This document shows, one piece after another, positions 15,583-24,074 of a stretch of 64,000 bases of DNA. The stretch is taken from NCBI GenBank assembly GCA_014385025.1, contig JACRTB010000008.1, positions 62,001-126,000 of the forward strand, written 5' to 3'. This DNA comes from Yanshouia hominis (lineage in GTDB: Bacteria; Bacillota; Clostridia; Oscillospirales; Ruminococcaceae). Under the pieces are notes generated by a model. The model did not search any database. It was not told the DNA's origin and worked only from the letters and a program-made list of their open reading frames with translations. Positions within the stretch are counted from its first letter, which is position 1; each line of letters starts with the position of its first letter. Position numbers and translations under genes: made by a program.

Positions 15583-16110
15583 TCAGGCTGCGCGGGGCAG
15601 GCGCTGCGGGCCGGAAGGAGGAAGCGGCTTGCGGGAAGCGGCTGCCTCCCGGCGCGGAACGGCCCTTTTTGCAGCGTGCTTCCGCGCGGCGGCGCGGCGG
15701 TTCGCTTCGATCATGGAAACGGCGGAAGCGGTCAGCGCGGCGGAGCAGAGCAGCGCGAGGCAGAGAAGCAGAAGGGTCATCATTCCGGAGCGAAGACGGT
15801 TTTCCCGCAGCATGGCCGGGTCGGCGGCGGTGAGAACCGTTTTGCTTAGGTCAAGGACGACGGGCGCTTCTCCGGGGGCGGAGGAGATCATAACGGTGTC
15901 GTTTGAAACGCGTGCCGAAACAACCTCCGGAAAGGCGGCGGCCTGTGCGAATTCTCCGCGAAGCTCCACGCGGTAGGGAACGGCAAAAAGTCTGCCGACC
16001 GTCCGGGTCGAAAAATCTCCAAGCTCCGCAAGGCCGAAGCCCGCGGCGAGTGCGATCATTACAGCAAGAATCAAAAGTCCGGCAGGGAGATAATATTTCA
16101 GTCTGGTCAT
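15583..16110 (-). CDS. Unknown two-pass membrane protein under apparent LexA control
   Basis: 175 residues, family not recognised. Visible: membrane segment 1 (about 6-28, YLPAGLLILAVMIALAAGFG), an outward domain of about 75 residues (VPYRVELRGEFAQ, APVVLDLSKTVLTAADPAM), membrane segment 2 (about 107-130), and a basic Ala/Arg/Lys/Pro-rich cytoplasmic tail of about 45 residues. The start at 16110 has GGAGAGG 6 bases upstream; 12 more codons are open but lack a site. Its promoter (TTGAAA, 18, TATGAT) carries a GAAC-N4-GTTC box in the spacer and another just downstream. In Firmicutes such boxes bind LexA, so this protein is probably made upon DNA damage. A cell-division inhibitor role, by analogy with other small SOS membrane proteins, is speculation. 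Confidence 0.65.
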   Translation of the reverse strand: MTRLKYYLPAGLLILAVMIALAAGFGLAELGDFSTRTVGRLFAVPYRVELRGEFAQAAAFPEVVSARVSNDTVMISSAPGEAPVVLDLSKTVLTAADPAMLRENRLRSGMMTLLLLCLALLCSAALTASAVSMIEANRRAAARKHAAKRAVPRREAAASRKPLPPSGPQRLPRAA

Positions 16111-16140
16111 TTTGTCCTCTCCTCCTGTTCCAAAAGATTG

Positions 16141-16152
16141 GAACAATTGTTC
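16141..16152. promoter_or_regulatory. LexA-type box A
   Basis: GAACAATTGTTC, a perfect palindrome of the Firmicute LexA/DinR form GAAC-N4-GTTC, just downstream of the predicted start point of the membrane protein gene. Confidence 0.65.
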
Positions 16153-16166
16153 GATGTCCTGTGCCT

Positions 16167-16196
16167 ATCATATCACGAACGCTTGTTCTTTTTCAA
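16167..16196 (-). promoter_or_regulatory. Promoter of the membrane protein gene with LexA-type box B in its spacer
   Basis: Minus strand TTGAAA (16196-16191), 18-base spacer, TATGAT (16172-16167). Box B, GAACGCTTGTTC (16177-16188), lies wholly in the spacer, an ideal repressor position. Confidence 0.7.
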
Positions 16197-16213
16197 GGGG
16201 TTTTCAGAAAAAA

Positions 16214-16225
16214 GAACAAATATTC
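16214..16225. promoter_or_regulatory. Degenerate LexA-type box C
   Basis: GAACAAATATTC: one half-site perfect, the other with one mismatch. It lies upstream of the -35. Confidence 0.4.
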
Positions 16226-16250
16226 CAAGGATTTTACTGTTTTCGGATGC

Positions 16251-17171
16251 TCAAAAAACGCTTTCAATCACTTTTTCGCAATCGGGGGGAGAATAGCGCC
16301 AGCGGTCGATGTGGGCACCCGGATCGAAATAGGAGAATGGCATGGGGAAGGCAGGGCTTGAAAACCCCTCGATCAGAATCAGTTTTACCTTCATCCGTGA
16401 AGGAATCAGACTTTTGATGTAGACGCTCGCCGCCTGCCCGCATTGGACCGTCCCCTTCGGCTCGGCGAGTCCGGCGAGGTTCGGGGCCAGCTCGATGAAA
16501 ATTCCGTAAGGTTCGACCGAGCGGATAATGCCGGCGACCGTCTCTCCGGGGGAAAAAGCGGCCGCGTTCTCCAGCCAGGTTCCGAGAAGCTCCTTGTGGG
16601 AGAGCGCGATTCTTCCTTCGGAGTCCCTCGCCCGCACCACCGCGCGAATCTTCTGCCCGACGGAAAAGCGGTCGCGGGGATGTGAAATTCGGGAAATCGA
16701 GATGGCGTCGATCGGCAGCAGCGACGCGATGCCGCAGCCGATGTCCGCGAAGGCGCCGAAGGGCTCGAGATGGGTGATTCTGGCGTCGATGACATCTCCG
16801 GGCGCGAGACGGCAAAGCCATTCGTCGCTGCACCGCTGCTGGGCGGCCCGGCGGGAGAGAACCGGCATCACCGCGCCGTCTCTGGTTTCAAAGCCGGTGA
16901 CCACAAAGCAGACCGGCTTGTTGACCCGCGAGATGATGGCGATGTCGCGGGTGGCGCCTTCCCGAATTCCGAGCGCTCCCTCCTCCCTTGGAATGATGCC
17001 GCGCAGCCCTTCCCCAAGCTCGACGATCAGGTTGTGGGCGGCGTCGCAGACCACCGCCTTCCCCTCAAGGATATCCTGTGACTTCGCCGCTTCGGCGAGC
17101 GCAAAGAGGCTGGCGGTGCGAAGCCGGTTCTGGGTGGTTTCGATCCGATGCCCCTCGGGATAAAATTCCAT
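16251..17171 (-). CDS. S1 RNA-binding domain protein
   Basis: 306 residues with S1-type OB folds in series: a first region GKAVVCDAAHNLIVELGEGLRG (written here in part; about 36-100), a clear second domain GDVIDARITHLEPFGAFADI (about 122-195) and a third GETVAGIIRSVEPYGIFIEL (about 205-270). S1 proteins bind RNA, mostly in translation or decay. In Clostridia an S1 array is often fused to IspH; here it is separate. AAAGGGGG precedes the ATG at 17171 by 8 bases. The C terminus (about 40 residues) is unlike S1. Precise role unknown. Confidence 0.82.
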   Translation of the reverse strand: MEFYPEGHRIETTQNRLRTASLFALAEAAKSQDILEGKAVVCDAAHNLIVELGEGLRGIIPREEGALGIREGATRDIAIISRVNKPVCFVVTGFETRDGAVMPVLSRRAAQQRCSDEWLCRLAPGDVIDARITHLEPFGAFADIGCGIASLLPIDAISISRISHPRDRFSVGQKIRAVVRARDSEGRIALSHKELLGTWLENAAAFSPGETVAGIIRSVEPYGIFIELAPNLAGLAEPKGTVQCGQAASVYIKSLIPSRMKVKLILIEGFSSPAFPMPFSYFDPGAHIDRWRYSPPDCEKVIESVF

Positions 17172-17261
17172 TTGTGCAGCCCCCTTTTTTGACAAGGCAG
17201 ATAAACTGCCGCTATCATTCCTATGCCGGAAGGGGCGCGGATAGACTGGCAGAAAAATAAA

Positions 17262-17285
17262 AAGGAGACGCTCGGGCGTCTCCTT
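17262..17285 (-). terminator. Terminator of the FAD oxidoreductase gene
   Basis: 10-bp stem AAGGAGACGC (17262-17271) / 17276-17285, TCGG loop, followed on the minus strand by a U-rich tract; 12 bases after the stop codon. Confidence 0.8.
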
Positions 17286-17297
17286 AAAAGAATGGGG

Positions 17298-18377
17298 CTA
17301 TTTTCCGCACTGCCGCGCGTCGGAAACGGTGCGGATGCTCCGCAGCCCAGAGCGCATGATCAGACGGCGCGGCAGGGGGTCATAAAGAACGGGGGTTTTG
17401 AGAAGCTTTCCGGCAAGGCGCAGCCGCAGGCGCCGGGTATTCTTTCGATAGCGGTTCCCTGTTTGGGAAGGGCCGCCAAGCAGCGCGTCGCAGGCGACGC
17501 GGGCGCTGTCAAAGGCCCAGCTGATTCCCTCGAGCGAGCTGGGGCTGATCCATCCGGCCGCCTCGCCGATCAGCAGCGCACCGTCGTCTCCGTAACAGAT
17601 TTCCCCCAGACGGCGCGGACGCAGCACCTCGCAGGCCTCGGTTTTGGCCGGTGTTCCGAACACAAAGCCAAAACACCGGGCAAGCCGCTCTTTCTGCGCC
17701 TCAAAGACAGAGCGGCAGTCCTGCGGGGAAAAGGCTCCGCCGAAGATAAACCAGCGGTTCTTGGAGATTGACCAGGAGCAGCAGTCTCCGGCCTCGGGAT
17801 CGAAGATGCAGGAATAGAAGGGGTGCTGGTCCTCACGCTCAAACCACTGCTGAACGGCGACATAGCGGCGCGCCCGATGCCCGGGAAAGAGGCAGCGGCG
17901 CACCGCCGAATGTGCTCCGTCCGCTCCGATGATCCGCCGGGCGGAGAAAGTCTGTTCTGCTCCTCCCGGCATCCGGCAGAGGATGGAGAAACCGTCCGCC
18001 TCCCGCCGGACCGCGGCGGCCCTGCCTTCCAAGCGGTCCACCCCGGGGGGAATCAGTTCCATCAGCCAGCGGTCGAAGCGGCGGCGGTCGAGATTCAGAT
18101 AAAACCGCTGGTAGTCCCGCACCAGCATGGAGGAAAGGTCGTAGGTCCGCACCGAGAAGATCTGAGGATCTACCAGCACATCCCGGGGAAGGGTCAGGTC
18201 GAAACGCGCAAGCGATCTCTGCGCATCGGGAGAAAGCAGCCCGCCGCAGGGCTTCTGAAAGCTGCCGGGGGCGTCGCTTTTGGGGTCGATCAGCAGCACC
18301 GACAGCTTCCCCGCCAGAAGCCTTGCCGCGGTGCTTCCGCCCGGCCCGGCCCCGATAATGGCAACGTCGTAGCGCAT
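17298..18377 (-). CDS. FAD-dependent oxidoreductase of the geranylgeranyl-reductase-like family
   Basis: 359 residues. The N-terminal dinucleotide-binding motif is DVAIIGAGPGGSTAARLLA (residues 4-22). Further flavoprotein segments are RRIIGADGAHSAVRR and the FAD ribityl region GDDGALLIGEAAGWISPSSLE. Together with PCGGLLSPDAQ this places it with geranylgeranyl reductase/CbrA-like monooxygenase-fold reductases, which act on prenyl lipids or similar hydrophobic substrates; its substrate is unknown. AAAGGAGG lies 7 bases before the ATG at 18377; a longer open frame upstream is not protein-like. It is divergent from purB. Confidence 0.85.
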   Translation of the reverse strand: MRYDVAIIGAGPGGSTAARLLAGKLSVLLIDPKSDAPGSFQKPCGGLLSPDAQRSLARFDLTLPRDVLVDPQIFSVRTYDLSSMLVRDYQRFYLNLDRRRFDRWLMELIPPGVDRLEGRAAAVRREADGFSILCRMPGGAEQTFSARRIIGADGAHSAVRRCLFPGHRARRYVAVQQWFEREDQHPFYSCIFDPEAGDCCSWSISKNRWFIFGGAFSPQDCRSVFEAQKERLARCFGFVFGTPAKTEACEVLRPRRLGEICYGDDGALLIGEAAGWISPSSLEGISWAFDSARVACDALLGGPSQTGNRYRKNTRRLRLRLAGKLLKTPVLYDPLPRRLIMRSGLRSIRTVSDARQCGK

Positions 18378-18548
18378 TGGTAAACCTCCTTTGGAAACGG
18401 TGAAGCGGACGGCTCCGTTTTTGCGGCGCCGGATCATCCGGCAGGGAAGGAGGCGCCGCATTCCGCTTCGATTGTAGCACGCCGGAGCGGGAAAATCCAT
18501 CCGCGCGGGATAAAATCCTCCGCTTCGCACTTTTTCTCGCGAAATCCG

Positions 18549-18577
18549 TTGATGCAGGGGCGGTTTTGTAGTAGAAT
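18549..18577 (+). promoter_or_regulatory. Sigma-A promoter of purB
   Basis: TTGATG (18549-18554), 17-base spacer, TAGAAT (18572-18577), about 33 bases before the likely start of the mRNA-bound ribosome site. Confidence 0.65.
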
Positions 18578-18616
18578 CGTAGGGTACTGAACACATGGAC
18601 AGGAGGAATCGGCTTT

Positions 18617-20047
18617 ATGTATTCCAAATTCGAAAGCCCCTTTTCAACGCGCTATGCCAGCGATGAGATGCAGTACCTTTTTTCAGCGGACATGAAGTTC
18701 CGCACTTGGAGAAAGCTCTGGATCGCATTGGCCCGCGCTGAGCAGGCGGAGGGGCTCGACATCACCGACGAGCAGATTGCCGAGCTTGAGGCCCACGCAG
18801 AGGACATCAACTATGATGTGGCCGAGGCGCGCGAGCGGGAGGTCCGGCACGATGTGATGAGCCACGTCTATGCCTATGGGGTGCAGTGCCCCAAGGCGAA
18901 GGGGATCATCCATCTGGGCGCGACAAGCTGCTATGTCGGGGATAACACCGATATCATCATCATGCGCGAAGCGCTGCGCTTGGTGCGCGCCAAGGTCATC
19001 AACGTCCTCGCACTGCTTGCACGCTTCGCGCGGGAGCACAAGGCGCAGCCCGCGCTGGCCTACACCCACCTGCAGCCCGCCCAGCTCACGACGGTGGGCA
19101 AACGGGCCACCCTCTGGATGAACGAATTCCTGATGGATCTCGGGGAGCTTGACCATCGGATCGCCAGCCTCCGGCTGCGCGGCGCCAAGGGGACCACCGG
19201 GACGCAGGCGAGCTTCTGCGAGCTGTTCGGCGGCGATTCCGAAAAGATCAAGCGGATGGAGCGCCGTATTGCCGCGGAGATGGGATTTGACGCGGTGGTT
19301 CCGGTCTGCGGTCAGACCTATTCGCGCAAGGTCGATGCGCAGGTGGTCGATGTTCTGTCCGGCATTGCGCAGTCGGCGTCGAAATTCGGCAACGACATGC
19401 GCCTTCTCCAGAACTTTAAGGAGATGGAGGAACCGTTCGAAAAGCATCAGATCGGCTCGAGCGCAATGCCTTATAAGCGCAACCCGATGCGCTGTGAGCG
19501 GATCTGCGCGCTGGCCCGCTATGTGATTACCGACAGCGTCAACCCGGCGCTGACTGCCTCGGTGCAGTGGTTTGAACGCACCCTCGATGATTCGGCCAAC
19601 AAGCGGATTGCGGTCAGCGAGGCGTTTCTGGCGGTTGACGCGATCCTCCAGATCATGCTCAACGTCTGTGATGGACTGGTTGTCTATCCGAAGGTCGTTG
19701 AAGCCAGGGTGATGGCCGAGCTTCCGTTCATGGCGACCGAGAACATCATGATGCGCGCCGTCAAGAAGGGCGGAGACCGTCAGGAGCTGCACGAACGCCT
19801 GCGCCGGCACTCTCTGGCCGCCGCAAAGGTGGTCAAGGAGGAGGGCGGAAAAAACGATCTCATCGAACGGATCGCCGCCGATGCATCCTTTGGCCTGACC
19901 ATGGAAGAGCTTTCCGAGATTATGCATCCCGCGCTCTTTGTCGGCCGCGCGCCTGAGCAGGTCACCGAGTTCCTGGAACACGATATTGATCCGCTGCTTG
20001 CACAGAATCGGGAGCTTCTCGGCGCAAAGGCCGAGCTCAAGGTTTGA
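18617..20047 (+). CDS. purB: Adenylosuccinate lyase
   Basis: 476 residues of the fumarase/aspartase superfamily. It cleaves SAICAR and adenylosuccinate in purine synthesis, releasing fumarate. Signatures: KGIIHLGATSCYVGDNTD (substrate binding), AYTHLQPAQLTT (catalytic histidine), and the flexible catalytic loop GSSAMPYKRNPMRCERI. The length fits the longer clostridial/eukaryote-like PurB class. CAGGAGGA precedes the ATG. No other purine genes are adjacent. Confidence 0.96.
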   Translation: MYSKFESPFSTRYASDEMQYLFSADMKFRTWRKLWIALARAEQAEGLDITDEQIAELEAHAEDINYDVAEAREREVRHDVMSHVYAYGVQCPKAKGIIHLGATSCYVGDNTDIIIMREALRLVRAKVINVLALLARFAREHKAQPALAYTHLQPAQLTTVGKRATLWMNEFLMDLGELDHRIASLRLRGAKGTTGTQASFCELFGGDSEKIKRMERRIAAEMGFDAVVPVCGQTYSRKVDAQVVDVLSGIAQSASKFGNDMRLLQNFKEMEEPFEKHQIGSSAMPYKRNPMRCERICALARYVITDSVNPALTASVQWFERTLDDSANKRIAVSEAFLAVDAILQIMLNVCDGLVVYPKVVEARVMAELPFMATENIMMRAVKKGGDRQELHERLRRHSLAAAKVVKEEGGKNDLIERIAADASFGLTMEELSEIMHPALFVGRAPEQVTEFLEHDIDPLLAQNRELLGAKAELKV

Positions 20048-20087
20048 TTCCGGCGTTTGGCGGACCGGATTTGAGGGCATTCTTTCG

Positions 20088-20116
20088 TTGACATTCCCCT
20101 GCGATTCTCCTATAAT
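20088..20116 (+). promoter_or_regulatory. Consensus sigma-A promoter of secDF
   Basis: TTGACA (20088-20093), 17-base spacer, TATAAT (20111-20116): a perfect consensus. Predicted start about 20123, which leaves a leader of about 229 bases before secD. Confidence 0.85.
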
Positions 20117-20122
20117 ATAGGG

Positions 20123-20351
20123 TATTGATGCCGAGTGGACGCTGCGCTTTTGGCTGCCGTTTCCCGCCACCCAAGGAACGGCGGCCATGAGCGCCGCTTT
20201 TTCCTGTCAAAAGATCAGCGACATCCCGGGACTTCGCTCTGACCGTCGGAACCGGCGCAAGGCCAGGCGGTGTCTCCGAGACTTCACTTTGGCTGCGAAA
20301 CGGACACAAAAGCAAGGATGCTCGGCTAAAACACAAACTGGAGGCAAGACT
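20123..20351 (+). promoter_or_regulatory. Long secDF leader RNA
   Basis: No recognised riboswitch. It contains a CGGCG/CGCCG hairpin followed by CTTTTT (about 20172-20204), several other inverted repeats, and a 20-codon frame starting 5 bases after the likely start point (20128-20190) whose stop overlaps an ATG in the secD frame (20187). Confidence 0.45.
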
Positions 20352-21752
20352 GTGAAAAAGGTTGGAAAACCCGTGTTTTTCATCATCGTACTGCTGATTG
20401 CTGCGATGGGCTATTTGACCGTTGCCGGTGTAACCACCGTCTACGGCGACAGCACCACCCGTGCAATCAAGGGCATTGACGATGTGCGCTGGGGCATCGA
20501 TATCCGCGGAGGCGTCGATGTCACCTTCTCCCCGCCGGAGGGCGTAACCGCAACCGCTGAGGAGATGGACGCCGCCGAATCGATTATTCAGGTCCGGCTG
20601 GTCAGCCAGAATATCACCGACAGCGAGGTCTACACCGACCACGACAAGAACCGCATTATTGTGCGCTTCCCGTGGAAGGCCGACGAAACCGAATTCAACC
20701 CCGAGCAGGCCATCGCCGAGCTCGGCGCGATGGCGAACCTCACCTTCCGCGAGGGAGCCAACATCGGGCCTGACGGCAAGCCCGCCGGCGATACCCTGAA
20801 TAAACTTGTGCTGGAAGGCAAGGATATCGAATCCGCGACCGCCGTTTACAGCACCGCCAGCAGCGCCAGCACCCCTGAATATGGGGTGGAGCTGAAGCTC
20901 AAGGAATCCGGCAAGCAGAAGTTTGCCGAGGCCACCGGACGCCTGATCGGCCAGCCGATCTCGATCTGGATGGACGAGACGCTGATTTCGGCTCCCACCG
21001 TCAGAAATCAGATCAACGACGGCATCGCCCAGATTACAGGCCAGTTCACCTCGCAGGAGGCAACCGATCTCGCCAATAAAATCAACGCGGGCGCGCTGCC
21101 CTTTGCGCTGGTTACCGAGAATTACAACACCATCTCCCCGACCCTTGGCGCGGGCGCCAAGGACGCCATGATGATGGCGGGAGCCATCGCCTTTGCGGTC
21201 GTCGCGGCCATCATGCTGGTCTGCTACCGGCTGCCCGGTTTGGTGGCGATTATCGCGCTGGCCGGACAGGTGATCCTGATGATCGCTTCGATTACCGGAT
21301 TCTTCTCGGTGTTCCCGTCCTTTACGCTGACCCTGCCTGGGATCGCCGGCATCATTTTGGCGATTGGCTTCGGTGTTGACGCCAACATCATCACCGCCGA
21401 ACGCATCAAGGAGGAGCTGGCCAACGGCCGTTCGCTCGATTCCGCGGTGGATTCGGGCTTTAAGCGCGCCTTCTCCGCGATTCTGGACGGCAACGTGACG
21501 GTCATTATCGTCGCGATTATCCTGATGGGCTCGTTCGGGCCTCCCGACAGCCTGTTTGCCAGAATCCTTTCGCCGCTCTTCTTTATGTTCGGCACCTCCG
21601 CCGCCGGGACGATTTATTCGTTCGGCTACACCCTTCTGATTGGCGTGCTCCTGAACCTGCTGATGGGCGTCCTCGCCTCGCGGCTGATGCTCAAGTCGAT
21701 CTCCCGTCAGAGCTGGGCGCGGAATCCTGCGCTCTACGGAGGTAAGAACTGA
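20352..21752 (+). CDS. secD: Protein translocase subunit SecD
   Basis: 466 residues. SecD with SecF uses the proton gradient to pull exported proteins out of the SecYEG channel. Visible: first membrane helix (about 7-27), the GIDIRGGVDVTFSP signature of the P1 periplasmic domain (about 45-60), the extracytoplasmic domain to about 260, then five helices of the RND fold (VCYRLPGLVAIIAL, then GFGVDANIITAERIKEEL). A GTG start at 20352 follows GGAGG by 7 bases. The frame is open for 55 codons upstream, but that part is polar and lacks a site. The stop overlaps the secF ATG by one base. Confidence 0.93.
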   Translation: MKKVGKPVFFIIVLLIAAMGYLTVAGVTTVYGDSTTRAIKGIDDVRWGIDIRGGVDVTFSPPEGVTATAEEMDAAESIIQVRLVSQNITDSEVYTDHDKNRIIVRFPWKADETEFNPEQAIAELGAMANLTFREGANIGPDGKPAGDTLNKLVLEGKDIESATAVYSTASSASTPEYGVELKLKESGKQKFAEATGRLIGQPISIWMDETLISAPTVRNQINDGIAQITGQFTSQEATDLANKINAGALPFALVTENYNTISPTLGAGAKDAMMMAGAIAFAVVAAIMLVCYRLPGLVAIIALAGQVILMIASITGFFSVFPSFTLTLPGIAGIILAIGFGVDANIITAERIKEELANGRSLDSAVDSGFKRAFSAILDGNVTVIIVAIILMGSFGPPDSLFARILSPLFFMFGTSAAGTIYSFGYTLLIGVLLNLLMGVLASRLMLKSISRQSWARNPALYGGKN

Positions 21753-22672
21753 TGAAAAACTGGAATATTAACTTCTTTGCATATCGTAAATATTACTTCA
21801 CAATCTCGATCATGCTGATCGTCGTCACACTCGCGTGCGCGCTTGTCTTCGGGATCAACCTTGACATCCAGTTCAAGGGCGGCGCGCTGCTGACCTATTC
21901 CTACACCGGGGATCTTGACGCTTCCGCCTTCCAGAAGGCCGCCGAAAAAGTTCTTGGACAGAGCGTCTCCATGCAGGAATCCACCGATATCGCGACCGGA
22001 AAACAGAATATCGTGCTCTCGCTGCCGACCAGCGAAGGAATTGACGCCGAGCGTCAGGCTGCTCTTGCGGCGGCATTGAATGAACAGTTCTCCGGCAATG
22101 AGATTGAAACCGCCTCGATCAGCGTCGTAAACCCGACGATCGGCGGGGAGTTCCTCGCCAAGTGTCTGGTGGCGATCGGCTTTGCGGCCCTGCTGATGGT
22201 CTTTTATGTCAGCTTCCGCTTCCGCCGGATCGGTGGCTGGTCGGCCGGCGTGACCGCCGTGATTGCTCTGGTTCATGATATTCTGATGGTTTTTGCCGTC
22301 TTTGTGGTCGGGCGCATCTCGCTCAACGCCAATTTTATCGCCGTCTGCCTGACGATTTTGGGCTACTCCCTCAACGATACCATCGTCATTTACGACCGGA
22401 TTCGTGAGAACCGCCGGATCTACGGTGCCTCCATGCCGGTGGAGGATCTGGTCAACCTGAGCCTGAACCAGTCGATGACCCGTTCGCTGCTCACCAGCGT
22501 GACCACCGCCTCGGCGATGATTGTGGTTTCGCTTGTGGCGCTGCTCTACAACGTTAACACGATTCTTTCCTTCTCCTTCCCGATGATCATCGGTATGGTT
22601 TCCGGCTTCTATTCTTCTGTGTGCATCGCACCCGCTCTCTGGACCATGTGGCAGAAAAAGAAAGCGGCATAA
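21752..22672 (+). CDS. secF: Protein translocase subunit SecF
   Basis: 306 residues, partner of SecD. N-terminal helix (about 14-34), the LDIQFKGGALLTYSYTGDLD signature, a P1 domain, then five helices with GYSLNDTIVIYDRIRENRR, which carries conserved charged residues of the proton path. It is translationally coupled to secD (TGATG overlap) and ended by the hairpin at 22684-22731. Confidence 0.95.
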   Translation: MKNWNINFFAYRKYYFTISIMLIVVTLACALVFGINLDIQFKGGALLTYSYTGDLDASAFQKAAEKVLGQSVSMQESTDIATGKQNIVLSLPTSEGIDAERQAALAAALNEQFSGNEIETASISVVNPTIGGEFLAKCLVAIGFAALLMVFYVSFRFRRIGGWSAGVTAVIALVHDILMVFAVFVVGRISLNANFIAVCLTILGYSLNDTIVIYDRIRENRRIYGASMPVEDLVNLSLNQSMTRSLLTSVTTASAMIVVSLVALLYNVNTILSFSFPMIIGMVSGFYSSVCIAPALWTMWQKKKAA

Positions 22673-22683
22673 TTTTTTACACC

Positions 22684-22731
22684 AACGGCCGCCGCTCGGG
22701 AAATCTGTCGGAATTCCCGCCGGCGGCCGTT
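22684..22731 (+). terminator. secDF terminator
   Basis: 11-bp stem AACGGCCGCCG (22684-22694) / CGGCGGCCGTT (22721-22731), 26-base loop, followed by a short pyrimidine tract. Confidence 0.65.
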
Positions 22732-22766
22732 CCTTTTCCGGTATTTCATGAAAAAGGAGGAATTTT

Positions 22767-23540
22767 ATGCGGGCGGGCGTATCCACGTCCTGTCTCTTCC
22801 CGATGCTGATCGAGGAGGCTCTTGACCACCTGCTTTCCATGGGGATTCGGACAGTCGAGGTGTTCCTCAACACCGAAAGCGAGAGGGTTCCCGCTTTTGC
22901 GCGTCTGCTGCGGGAAAAGGCCGATGCGGCCGGCGCGCGGATTGTCTCTGTGCATCCCTATTCCTCTGAGTACGAAGGAATCCGGTTCTTTACCAAATAT
23001 CCGCGCCGCTACCCCGATTCGATTGAGGATTACCGGCGGTACTTTGAATTCTGCAACATTGTCGGAGCGAAAATTCTCGTGTTCCACGGCCTGCGGGAAT
23101 TCATTCCGGCGGAACCGGCCCTCTATTTTGAGCGGTTTGCGGGGCTGATGCGGGTGGGCCGTCAATACGGTGTGGAGGTGTGCCAGGAGAACGTGGCGCG
23201 CTTCCACAGTGGAAAGGCCCAGTTCCTTGCCGAGATGATACGTGCAATCCCTGACGCCGGACTCGTCATCGACCTGAAACAGGCCCTGCGCGCGGGGGAG
23301 GATCCGATGGAGATGCTCCGGCTGGCGGGGAAAAATCTTCGGCATGTCCATGTGAGCGACCATGATTCCGCGCACGACTGCCTCGCGCCCGGCATGGGCG
23401 AAGCTGATTTTGCACAGATGGCCGGCATCCTGCGTGGGACCGGTTACCAGGGAGATGTCATTATCGAGCTGTATCGCAGCAATTACGGCGAGGAGGAGCA
23501 GCTGGCAAAAAGCTGCCGGTTTCTTCAGAGCCTTTCGTGA
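22767..23540 (+). CDS. Sugar phosphate isomerase/epimerase (TIM barrel, AP endonuclease 2 family)
   Basis: 257 residues of the xylose isomerase-like TIM barrel superfamily. Metal-ligand positions are suggested by VSVHPYSSEYE, ILVFHGLR, VEVCQENVAR (glutamate), GLVIDLKQ, RHVHVSDHD and the final DVIIELYR. Members isomerise or epimerise sugars or inositols, or act as endonuclease IV-like enzymes; the exact reaction is not determinable. AAAAAGGAGG precedes the ATG at ideal spacing. Single gene between two terminators. Confidence 0.85.
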   Translation: MRAGVSTSCLFPMLIEEALDHLLSMGIRTVEVFLNTESERVPAFARLLREKADAAGARIVSVHPYSSEYEGIRFFTKYPRRYPDSIEDYRRYFEFCNIVGAKILVFHGLREFIPAEPALYFERFAGLMRVGRQYGVEVCQENVARFHSGKAQFLAEMIRAIPDAGLVIDLKQALRAGEDPMEMLRLAGKNLRHVHVSDHDSAHDCLAPGMGEADFAQMAGILRGTGYQGDVIIELYRSNYGEEEQLAKSCRFLQSLS

Positions 23541-23598
23541 AAATAACAGAGCCTTCCGCACGTTTTGAGTGAAAATGCGCGGAAGGCTCTGTTATTTT
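23540..23598 (+). terminator. 20-bp terminator after the isomerase gene
   Basis: Perfect 20-bp stem (23540-23559 / 23579-23598) with AAAATAACAGAGCC on the 5' side, so the U-rich tract lies in the 3' arm. It works in both directions. Confidence 0.85.
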
Positions 23599-23651
23599 GT
23601 CTCTTGTTGAAACTACAAGAGCGGAAAGGAAAAAATTGGTTATTTTGTGAA

Positions 23652-23680
23652 TTTCCAATAAAAGTAAAATATGATATAAT
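23652..23680 (+). promoter_or_regulatory. Putative promoter of the 98-residue gene
   Basis: TTTCCA (23652-23657), 17-base spacer, TATAAT (23675-23680). Confidence 0.55.
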
Positions 23681-23706
23681 CAGTAAAAAATTGGAAGGAG
23701 ATCTTT

Positions 23707-24003
23707 ATGGAACGCTTACAGCAGTTTTTAAATGCCAGCCTGCCGCTTCGCTATGATACAGTTTTTTCGATTGGCGTTCGCGAAGACGGTTCGGCCTGTC
23801 TTCTCGGCGGAGTGGCGGCCTATAATGCTTCCGGAGAGCAGGTGGCGCTGGTTTCGGGCTTTGACTGCGACCACCATAAGATTGTTGAATTGGCCCAGCG
23901 GTATACCCGTCTTCAGCCCGATCCCGCCGAGCTGACGGCGCTGACCGTCCGGCGTCTCGGCAGAAGGCCCTTCTACCGTGTTTCCCTGTGCGGAAAATTA
24001 TAG
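23707..24003 (+). CDS. Small conserved-looking protein of unknown function
   Basis: 98 residues, soluble, not recognised. It reads as a real protein: balanced composition, alternating hydrophobic strands (VFSIGVREDGSACLLGGVAA, QVALVSGFDCD), a DCDHHK stretch, and a basic end LTVRRLGRRPFYRVSL. GGAAGGAG sits 6 bases before the ATG and a good promoter lies upstream. Neighbours (isomerase, nrdR) give no functional hint. Confidence 0.7.
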   Translation: MERLQQFLNASLPLRYDTVFSIGVREDGSACLLGGVAAYNASGEQVALVSGFDCDHHKIVELAQRYTRLQPDPAELTALTVRRLGRRPFYRVSLCGKL

Positions 24004-24045
24004 AAAATAAAAAGGGATAATTTCCCGGGAAAAGCTCGCGCGGCG

Positions 24046-24074
24046 TTGCAAGGCGTGACCGGACATGCTATACT
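24046..24074 (+). promoter_or_regulatory. Sigma-A promoter of nrdR
   Basis: TTGCAA (24046-24051), 17-base spacer, TATACT (24069-24074); the leader would be about 180 bases. Confidence 0.65.

Noticed and set aside
20123-20351. SecM/VemP-like arrest peptide before secDF
   Set aside because: Neither the 20-codon frame nor the in-frame extension has a hydrophobic export signal or a known arrest motif.
20187-20351. 55-codon N-terminal extension of SecD
   Set aside because: Polar Arg/Lys-rich sequence before the expected first membrane helix; GTG at 20352 has the ribosome site.
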